From Chlamydiota bacterium (GTDB lineage: Bacteria > Chlamydiota > Chlamydiia > Chlamydiales > Criblamydiaceae): a DNA stretch of 28,858 nt. Below are positions 22,827-28,858 of the stretch, piece after piece; position 1 is the stretch's first letter; each line of letters starts with the position of its first letter. Where the stretch lies: contig JAJFMC010000212.1 of NCBI GenBank assembly GCA_021772365.1, positions 1-28,858 on the forward strand, written 5' to 3'. A program made the translations under genes and the position numbers. The notes under the pieces were generated by a model. It saw only the letters and a program-made list of their open reading frames with translations, did no database searches and was not told the DNA's origin.

Positions 22827-25324
22827 AAAAACTACAAATACAAATACCCCTCATTCTGCCTGAAGTACCTGATGAAAAAGATGAATGTGTACATAAACTG
22901 ATTAGTCTCATTCATGATGTCGAAGGCCTGCAAAAAGTACATGTGGCAGATGAAACTGACAATGGAGTGCCACAGCTTTGTTTTCATTACGATCCTGAGA
23001 AGATTTCCCTTGATCATATTCTAAAGTTAGCTAAACGTACAGGGGCTTCCATTATTGATAAATACGGTCATCAATTGATTGAGGTAGAAGGGATTCGTCA
23101 TACTCGTCATGCCAGAATAATTGAAGAAGCACTCAAGAGATTAGATGGAGTTTTAGAGTGTGTAGTGTCTGCTTCGGGTATGATCCGATTAGAATTTGAA
23201 ACGGCAAAAATTGAAAAAACGGAAATCCTTAAATTACTGCGTAAGGAAGGTTTAGACATTATTACTACAGAAGTACAAGTCGAACGGTATATAAGAAAGA
23301 CTGCCGATAACGATGTAGAGGTCAGACAAAATGAAGAAAAAGACCGCAATGACCATGAGGAAGGCGAAGGACATAATCATTCCCACGAGGGAGTTTTTGG
23401 TAAAAATACGGAGCTAATTTTCTCCATTATTTGTGGAGTACTATTGGGTATTGGGTTCGGACTTTCCTTTGTGGAAACGATTCCTTCTTGGGTAATCCTG
23501 TCACTCTACATTGGGGCGTATTTCTTCGGAGGGTATTTTACTGCCAAAGAAGCAATTCAAACAGTTGCAAAAGGGGGCTTTGAGATTGATTTTCTCATGC
23601 TGGTGGCTGCTATTGGAGCAGCTATTTTGGGTGAATGGGCAGAAGGTGCCTTGTTGCTGTTCCTGTTCAGCATGGGACATGCCTTGGAACACTACGCCAT
23701 GAACAAAGCCCGTAAATCCATTGCCGCTTTAGCAGAACTGGCTCCTAAAACGGCCTTGCTTAAGAAAAATGGGAAAATAGAAGAAATAGATATAAAAGAA
23801 CTGAGCCTTGGAGACATCATTGTAGTGAAGCCCAATAGCAAAATTTCAGCTGATGGGGTGGTCGTCAGAGGTACAAGTAGCGTTAACCAGGCTCCTATAA
23901 CCGGGGAAAGTGTACCTGTAGACAAAGAACCTGTGGATGATCCCGATAAAGACTGGTCGCAGGAAAAAGACATCAAGGATGAGAACCGTGCTTTTTCAGG
24001 TACGATCAATGGTAACAATACACTGGAAATCAAAGTGATAAAAGTAGCGAAGGACTCTACACTCTCTCGCCTGGTGAAATTGGTCAATGAAGCCCAGACC
24101 CAGAAATCACCTACCCAGCGGCTCACCGATAAATTTGAGAAGTATTTTGTGCCTGCTGTTTTGGTACTGGTGGTCTTGCTCAATTTCGCTTTTCTGGTCA
24201 TTGATGAAAGCTTTAGCGAAAGCTTCTACCGCGCCATGGCAGTACTGGTTGCTGCCAGCCCTTGCGCTTTGGCCATAGCCACCCCGAGTGCCGTGCTAAG
24301 TGGAGTAGCCCGAGCAGCCAAAAGTGGGGTGCTTATAAAAGGCGGGCGTCCATTGGAAGATTTAGGAGTACTTACTGCCCTGGCTTTTGATAAAACCGGA
24401 ACACTAACAGAAGGTAAGCCTAAGTTAACGGAGGTGGTACCCCTGAGTGATGTGAAAGAAGATGAACTACTGAAAATAGCAGTGGCTGTAGAGAGTCTCA
24501 GTGATCACCCTCTGGCAAAGGCCGTAGTGCGTGATGGGAAAGAGCGACTGAATGATGCTGACATACCAGTAGCGAAGGACCTTGAAGCCGTGCTTGGCAA
24601 GGGGATCAAAGCCACACTGGGTAGTGACAAAGTTTACATTGGCAACCTGGATCTGTTTGAGTCGCTGGATGACAAGAAGCCATCAAAGGAAACAGAAGAA
24701 AAAGTAAAGTCTTTAGAGTCTGATGGCAATACCACCATGCTCATCCGACAGAATGACGATTACATAGGCATCATAGCCTTGATGGATACGCCAAGAAAAG
24801 AAGCCAAAAACACCCTGGAAAAACTGAAAAAGATGGGTATCAAGCGCATGATCATGCTTACTGGAGACAATCAGAAAGTGGCCGATGCGGTAGCCAAAGA
24901 AATAGGGCTTACAGATGCCTGGGGAAGTCTCTTGCCCGAAGAAAAAGTGGATGTAATCAAAAAATTGAAAGAGCAAGAATCCAAAGTAGCCATGGTGGGC
25001 GATGGCGTAAATGATGCCCCGGCCATGGCCAACAGTACAGTAGGTATCGCTATGGGGGCAGCAGGAAGTGATGTAGCTCTGGAAACTGCGGACATTGCCC
25101 TGATGGCTGACAAGCTGGAAACCTTACCTTTTGCAATCGGTTTAAGTAGAAAGGCCAAAGGCATTATCAAACAAAATCTCTGGGTGAGTTTAGGAATAGT
25201 GGGTATTTTAATTCCACTTACTATCTCCGGCATTGCAACCATCGGGCCTGCTGTTTTAATACACGAAGGCTCAACCTTGGTTGTAGTATTCAACGCATTG
25301 CGATTGTTGGCTTATAAAAATTGA
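22823..25324 (+). CDS. Heavy-metal P-type ATPase, PIB-4 type (Zn/Co/Cd/Fe exporter)
   Basis: This intact 833-residue metal-exporting P-type ATPase has two degenerate HMA-like domains lacking CxxC (about residues 1-75 and 83-150), then a His-rich linker (about 178-189, HEEGEGHNHSHEG). After the membrane region come ITGES, the SPC motif in the ion-binding helix (479-481), DKTGT with phosphorylated D523, SDHPLA, TGDN, GDGVNDAPA, and HEGST (814-818) in the last helix. SPC plus HEG(G)S/T is the signature of PIB-4 ATPases, linked to Co, Zn, Cd, Ni or Fe export rather than copper (CPC). Words such as CGTGGTACTGGTTGCTGCCA-like GC-rich codons differ from the AT-rich tra genes. The N-terminus and neighbours resemble Bacteroidota genes, so I infer horizontal transfer. 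AGGA precedes the ATG. Confidence 0.92.
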   Translation: MKKLQIQIPLILPEVPDEKDECVHKLISLIHDVEGLQKVHVADETDNGVPQLCFHYDPEKISLDHILKLAKRTGASIIDKYGHQLIEVEGIRHTRHARIIEEALKRLDGVLECVVSASGMIRLEFETAKIEKTEILKLLRKEGLDIITTEVQVERYIRKTADNDVEVRQNEEKDRNDHEEGEGHNHSHEGVFGKNTELIFSIICGVLLGIGFGLSFVETIPSWVILSLYIGAYFFGGYFTAKEAIQTVAKGGFEIDFLMLVAAIGAAILGEWAEGALLLFLFSMGHALEHYAMNKARKSIAALAELAPKTALLKKNGKIEEIDIKELSLGDIIVVKPNSKISADGVVVRGTSSVNQAPITGESVPVDKEPVDDPDKDWSQEKDIKDENRAFSGTINGNNTLEIKVIKVAKDSTLSRLVKLVNEAQTQKSPTQRLTDKFEKYFVPAVLVLVVLLNFAFLVIDESFSESFYRAMAVLVAASPCALAIATPSAVLSGVARAAKSGVLIKGGRPLEDLGVLTALAFDKTGTLTEGKPKLTEVVPLSDVKEDELLKIAVAVESLSDHPLAKAVVRDGKERLNDADIPVAKDLEAVLGKGIKATLGSDKVYIGNLDLFESLDDKKPSKETEEKVKSLESDGNTTMLIRQNDDYIGIIALMDTPRKEAKNTLEKLKKMGIKRMIMLTGDNQKVADAVAKEIGLTDAWGSLLPEEKVDVIKKLKEQESKVAMVGDGVNDAPAMANSTVGIAMGAAGSDVALETADIALMADKLETLPFAIGLSRKAKGIIKQNLWVSLGIVGILIPLTISGIATIGPAVLIHEGSTLVVVFNALRLLAYKN

Positions 25325-25482
25325 AAAAAAGCACATTCAAAATAACCAAAATGGACTGCGCCTCCGAGGAGCAAATGATCCGTATCAAGCTGGAAGGCTT
25401 TAGTCAGGTAAAGCAGTTAGGGTTTGATATTCCAAACCGGAAACTACGTATAGTAAATTCAAGGCACTTTTTTTTAATGTAG
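25321..25482 (+). pseudogene. HMA-domain (heavy-metal associated) protein, truncated by the right repeat
   Basis: A TTG start at 25321 overlaps the ATPase stop by 4 bp. The frame reads MKKSTFKITKMDCASEEQMI, then about 22 more residues to PNRKL. This is the first half of an HMA-like metal-binding protein (MDCxSEEQ replaces the usual MxCxxC) that I associate with Bacteroidota metal-resistance clusters. At 25445 the 119-bp repeat begins, and the frame runs 12 codons into it before a TAG at 25480-25482. The gene has thus lost its 3' part at the repeat boundary. Confidence 0.65.
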
Positions 25483-25563
25483 CTTGATTTCCAGTATCTT
25501 ATGAAATGAGCTGTTTTGTTGAAGTTTGAAATGGAAAAAACGTCTAATTTTTGTTGGGCGCTG
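25445..25563 (+). repeat. 119-bp direct repeat, right copy
   Basis: This is the same-orientation copy of 21918-22036 with three substitutions. It truncates the HMA-domain gene on its left. On its right the sequence (25564 onward) has no similarity to the sequence after the left copy. Together the copies bracket about 3.4 kb of metal-resistance sequence. Confidence 0.9.
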
Positions 25564-26072
25564 GAAGCCATAAATATATGGGTTTTTCTTTAGAAATTTC
25601 TTGTTTCTGACAAAAATTGGCTATTTCAAAATAGAGGGGAGCCTTCGACTTCTAGTCATGCCTTATCAACGAAGGAGGTTTCATAGGCAATTATCTCCCA
25701 GATCCACATACTCAGTTTCTTCAAAAAAAGGGTGGGATTGTGGAACTCAAATGTTGTGAAAGCTTGATAACTGGCTATCAGTTGGATTACTAGTGAATTT
25801 TTTCCGCAGGAAACTCGAATGGAAAAGACAACAAAGTAACGAAGAATATTTAGATTCACAGTGAACTGTAGAATCTGTACAGTCTTGATTTTTCATGTCG
25901 TTGTATCGTTGAAAAAGGCTGGGCTTAAACGGATTATTTCTACCTAGTCAGTCAAGCACTTAAATAATTTTAGAATAACATTTGTAAAAAATGAGGATAT
26001 TCACGATGATCCAATCAGTAATATAGAAAGGTGAATTATTAAATATTAAATAAATCGGATTGGTTCTATTGA
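25564..26072. other. Intergenic region before czcC, no supported gene
   Basis: About 500 bases contain no convincing gene. A 67-codon minus-strand frame (25656-25859) exists, but it has no ribosome binding site I trust and no recognisable family. It could be a piece of a decayed transposase, though I cannot show this. The last 100 bases before czcC are AT-rich and presumably hold its promoter; I find no clear -35/-10 pair and no strong ribosome binding site. Confidence 0.5.
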
Positions 26073-27350
26073 ATGTGTAACTATAGAATGAGTAGTGTTA
26101 TTTTAACTATCTGTATAACAGTCTTTTATCACTTCCATTTACCTGCAGATACAATTCAATCCCATTCGGCTATTACACTTAGAGATGCTCTATCTTTAAC
26201 TCTAATGCATAATCCTGAACTTAAAGGCTCCATTTATCAGATACGATCCAAAAAGGGAGAGGTAATCCAATCGAGTTTAATACCGAACCCTGAAATTGAA
26301 GGAGAGATCGAGGATTTTGGAGGAGGGGGTGTTTTTTCTGGTTTTGATTCTGCTGAGTCAAAAATACGACTCAGTCAGCTTATTGAATTGGGGGGAAAGA
26401 GGCATAAAAGACGTAGAGCAGCCTGTTATGACAAATCTCTAAGTTATTGGGATTATGAAACAATAAAATTAAATGTCTTGGAAGGAACAACGAAGGCGTT
26501 TCTGAAGGTTCTTTTTTCTCAAGAGAGAATAAAATTGGTATCTGTCATCCATGATTTAGCTGAAGAAGTTTATGAAACGGTGAAACAAAGAGTTCAAGCT
26601 GGAAAAGACTCACCTCTCGAAGAATCGAAAGCTAGCATAGCTTTATCGACAACGCAGATTGAAAAAGAAAAGGCAGAGAGAAAATTATTATCAGCAAAAA
26701 AACAGTTAGCTTCCTTTTGGGGTAACGACCATTTTGCCATTAGCGAAGTAAATGGTTATATTGACCAGCTTGTTACTATCCCTGAGTTCGAAAAATTACT
26801 GCCATGTATCATAAGAAATCCCGACCTTATTAGATATAACGATGAGTTTAAATATCGCAAAGCAGTCGTTGAGTTAGAAAGGTCTAGAGGGATACCCGAT
26901 ATTACAGTGAGTGGTGGGGTAAAAAATTACCAAGAGACAGATGATTATGCTTTTATTGTGAGTTTCTCAATACCCATTCCAATATTTGACTGGAATCAGG
27001 GGCGAGTTTACAGTTCACGATCTCAGTTACACAAAACCCAAGAAAATTATATTTCTACAGAAGTGTTCATCAAAACAAGGCTATACGAAGTCTTTCAAAC
27101 TCTTTCTAATAGCCATTACGAAGCAGAAGTCTTAAGAAATCAAATCTTACCCAAAGCTCAATATGCATTTGAGGCTTCGAATATAGGGTATCGCGAGGGC
27201 AAATTTGATTATCTAGATGTTCTTGATGCCCAAAGAACGTATTTCAGTGCAAAAATTCAATATCTCGATATTTTACTGGGTTATCATTTGGAGCTTACAG
27301 AACTTGAACGCTTGATTGGTGGATCCCTCGAAAAAGTGGTGAGGTTATAA
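26073..27350 (+). CDS. czcC: Outer-membrane efflux protein, CzcC/TolC family
   Basis: This is the outer-membrane channel of a tripartite metal efflux pump, with 425 residues. A hydrophobic N-terminal signal (about residues 6-25) is followed by ITLRDALSLTLMHNPELKGS, the standard start of the first outer-membrane efflux repeat. The first repeat includes SLIPNPEIEGEIEDFGG and SQLIELGGKRHKRR, typical of CzcC/CusC. The second repeat carries FSIPIPIFDWNQGRV and YREGKFDYLDVLDAQRTYF, again classic. An internal ATG at 26088 would shorten the signal by 5 residues and is an equally good start. No strong ribosome binding site is seen before either. The gene ends 1 bp before czcB. Confidence 0.9.
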   Translation: MCNYRMSSVILTICITVFYHFHLPADTIQSHSAITLRDALSLTLMHNPELKGSIYQIRSKKGEVIQSSLIPNPEIEGEIEDFGGGGVFSGFDSAESKIRLSQLIELGGKRHKRRRAACYDKSLSYWDYETIKLNVLEGTTKAFLKVLFSQERIKLVSVIHDLAEEVYETVKQRVQAGKDSPLEESKASIALSTTQIEKEKAERKLLSAKKQLASFWGNDHFAISEVNGYIDQLVTIPEFEKLLPCIIRNPDLIRYNDEFKYRKAVVELERSRGIPDITVSGGVKNYQETDDYAFIVSFSIPIPIFDWNQGRVYSSRSQLHKTQENYISTEVFIKTRLYEVFQTLSNSHYEAEVLRNQILPKAQYAFEASNIGYREGKFDYLDVLDAQRTYFSAKIQYLDILLGYHLELTELERLIGGSLEKVVRL

Positions 27351-27351
27351 A

Positions 27352-28542
27352 ATGAAAAATATGAAGGTTCTATTCATTGGATTGCTCTTTTGTATTGGAG
27401 CCATTGTTATAGCTGTATGGTGGACTTCTAGTGAATCCGGTTCCCCTAATAGCGAAAAACACCATGAGGAAGAAGATGGTGAAAGACATGTTCTTTTGTC
27501 AAATGATGAAGTTGAAGAATTTGAAATAGAAACCGAAGTGGCTAAACCTGGAACTATCGAAGCTATTGTCACCCTATCCGGTGAGGTTACATTCAATGAA
27601 AATCAGCTGGCTCATATTGTCCCTCGTGTGGACGGTGTCGTTAAAGATGTGACTATAGCCATTGGAGATCGTGTAGAGAAAGGACAACTCCTTGCAACAA
27701 TTGAAAGTAGGGAGCTTGCTGATCTAAAAGGGGATCTCCTACAGGCAAATGAAAGGTTGAAGTTGGCAAGGAGTCAGTTCGAAAGAGAAAAAGGACTATT
27801 CGAAAAGAAAATCACTGCTGAACAAGAATTTCTTGATGCGAAAAAAAACCTTGAAGAAGAAAAAATAAAATTGCTGTCGGCTGAAAATAAATTGCGTGTG
27901 ATTGGATTTGCTAATGAAGAAATTGAGGGTTTTAAATCCGGAAAAAAACACACCTCAACGTTCTATGATATGCGTTCACCTATTTCGGGTACAGTCGTTC
28001 AAAAACATCTAACCCTTGGAGAAAAAATTGATAGCAGTACCAACGCTTTCACCATAGCAAACCTTGGTAATGTATGGGTAAATTTAACTATTTATCAAAA
28101 AGATCTCGATAAAATCGAGCTTAATCAACCTGTAACAATTTTTTCTAAATCAAAAATTCTAAAAGCATCGGGAAAGATAGAGTACATTAGCTCTTTTTTG
28201 GACGAACAGACACGCACGGCAACGGGAAGAGTGGTATTAGGAAATGAGTCAAAAATCTGGAAACCAGGAATGTTTGTTTTAGGTAAAGTCTCAGTGGGTG
28301 AGAAAAATGTACCGACAAAAATACTTCGATCGGCAATCCAAATGATGAATGGACAAGAGGTTGTGTTTATCAAAAAAGGGAATTCTTTTCATCCGGAAGC
28401 GGTTACATTGGGACAAAAAGATGATAATTTTATAGAAGTACTTTCAGGATTGGAAAATTCCCAGGAGTATGTGAAAAAGAACGGATTCGTTTTGAAGGCT
28501 GAGCTTGAAAAGGAGTCATTTGGTGGTGGGCATAATCATTAA
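27352..28542 (+). CDS. czcB: RND efflux periplasmic adaptor, CzcB-like
   Basis: This is the membrane-fusion protein of the pump, with 396 residues. A membrane anchor lies at about residues 5-24, followed by a charged His-containing stretch (KHHEEEDGERH, residues 36-46) that may bind metal. The lipoyl half-motif HIVPRVDGVVKDVTIAIGDR, a coiled-coil hairpin (about 120-185) and the second half DMRSPISGTVVQKHLTLGE are all in order. They are followed by the beta-barrel (VWVNLTIYQKDLDKI) and membrane-proximal domain. It ends in GGGHNH, a second possible metal site. It is a full-length counterpart of the broken adaptor at 22064-22826, but clearly a different lineage. It starts one base after the czcC stop. 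Confidence 0.92.
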   Translation: MKNMKVLFIGLLFCIGAIVIAVWWTSSESGSPNSEKHHEEEDGERHVLLSNDEVEEFEIETEVAKPGTIEAIVTLSGEVTFNENQLAHIVPRVDGVVKDVTIAIGDRVEKGQLLATIESRELADLKGDLLQANERLKLARSQFEREKGLFEKKITAEQEFLDAKKNLEEEKIKLLSAENKLRVIGFANEEIEGFKSGKKHTSTFYDMRSPISGTVVQKHLTLGEKIDSSTNAFTIANLGNVWVNLTIYQKDLDKIELNQPVTIFSKSKILKASGKIEYISSFLDEQTRTATGRVVLGNESKIWKPGMFVLGKVSVGEKNVPTKILRSAIQMMNGQEVVFIKKGNSFHPEAVTLGQKDDNFIEVLSGLENSQEYVKKNGFVLKAELEKESFGGGHNH

Positions 28543-28563
28543 TAATAGACTCCGGAGAGGTTT

Positions 28564-28858
28564 ATGTTAAAAAAACTTATCGATATAGGCTTACATAATC
28601 GTTTATTGATGACTATATTGATGGTAATAGTGATGGCTGCTGGGTACTGGTCTTATCGGAACATCCCTGTCGACGCCTTTCCAGATGTCTCTCCAAATTT
28701 GGTTCAAATTTATACAACGACAGAAGGTCTTGCTCCTGAAGAAGTAGAAAAGTACGTTACGTACCCTATCGAAGTTGCTATGACAGGGCTTCCCGAGATT
28801 GAAAAAATCCGGAGTGTTTCCAATTTTGGACTCTCTGTCGTCAATGTATACTTCAATG
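28564..28858 (+). CDS. czcA: RND heavy-metal efflux transporter, CzcA-like (5' part only)
   Basis: An ATG at 28564, preceded by CCGGAGAGG, opens a frame that runs off the window after 98 codons. The protein starts MLKKLIDIGLHNRLLMTILM with a first membrane helix, then IPVDAFPDVSPNLVQIYTTT and YVTYPIEVAMTGLPEI followed by SNFGLS. This is the N-terminus of heavy-metal RND pumps (HME family); the GLP and S-x-x-G-L-S pattern is closer to CzcA than to CusA. It completes a czcCBA operon. The proton-relay and metal-binding residues lie beyond the window. Confidence 0.93.
   Translation, partial: MLKKLIDIGLHNRLLMTILMVIVMAAGYWSYRNIPVDAFPDVSPNLVQIYTTTEGLAPEEVEKYVTYPIEVAMTGLPEIEKIRSVSNFGLSVVNVYFN

Noticed and set aside
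23692..24201. Long minus-strand frame inside the P-type ATPase gene
   Set aside because: It is antisense to conserved ATPase motifs (SPC region, ITGES), has no protein-family features, and is a composition shadow.
25656..25859. Minus-strand 67-codon frame as a transposase remnant
   Set aside because: No recognisable transposase motif, no ribosome binding site, and no terminal repeats; left as unassigned intergenic sequence.
1..28858. CRISPR array, tRNA or rRNA genes
   Set aside because: No regularly spaced short repeats and no cloverleaf or conserved rRNA sequence were seen on reading both strands.

Overview
The window is AT-rich and gene-dense. It is dominated by a nearly complete F-type (IncF-like) type IV secretion / conjugation operon on the + strand, about 2.5-21.8 kb. 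It is bordered on the left by small accessory genes and gene debris, and on the right by heavy-metal efflux genes. I recall F-like tra islands of this kind from Chlamydiota that live in amoebae (the Pam100G island of Protochlamydia) and from other intracellular bacteria such as Rickettsiales and Legionella. A Parachlamydia-like amoeba endosymbiont is my best guess, but nothing in the window proves the host (no rRNA, tRNA or housekeeping gene).

Layout. (1) 1-2275: the 3' end of an unknown gene, a minus-strand pair (TIGR04255-family protein plus a small serine-rich protein), about 600 bp of gene debris including the C-terminal tail of what looks like a type I R-M methylase (HsdM), and a minus-strand gene for a tandem ribbon-helix-helix protein built like F TraY. 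(2) 2276-2547: AT-rich divergent control region. (3) 2548-12886: traA-L-E-K-B-(DsbA-like)-V-C-W-trbC-U-N, nearly all joined by 1-20 bp start/stop overlaps. (4) 12887-14639: an AbiEi/AbiEii toxin-antitoxin module with its own promoter and palindromic operator, placed inside the tra operon. (5) 14636-21820: traF, an unknown envelope gene, traH, traG and traD; traF overlaps the toxin stop codon. (6) 21918-25563: a metal-resistance fragment of Bacteroidota character (truncated, frameshifted RND adaptor, an intact PIB-4-type P-ATPase, truncated HMA-domain gene) bracketed by two 119-bp direct repeats. (7) 26073-28858: a separate czcCBA-type RND efflux operon, with czcA running off the end.

How it works together. 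TraA is the pilin. TraL/E/K/B/V form the envelope core, and TraC is the assembly ATPase. TraW/TrbC/U/N/F/H/G build the pilus and stabilise mating pairs. The DsbA-like protein probably forms disulfides in the Cys-rich TraU, TraN and TraH. TraD is the coupling ATPase. No TraI relaxase, TraM, entry-exclusion gene or lytic transglycosylase is seen here, so DNA transfer would need a relaxase from elsewhere. The most notable arrangement is the AbiE module: its autoregulated promoter sits upstream of traF-traD, so expression of the second half of the secretion system may be tied to the toxin-antitoxin state.
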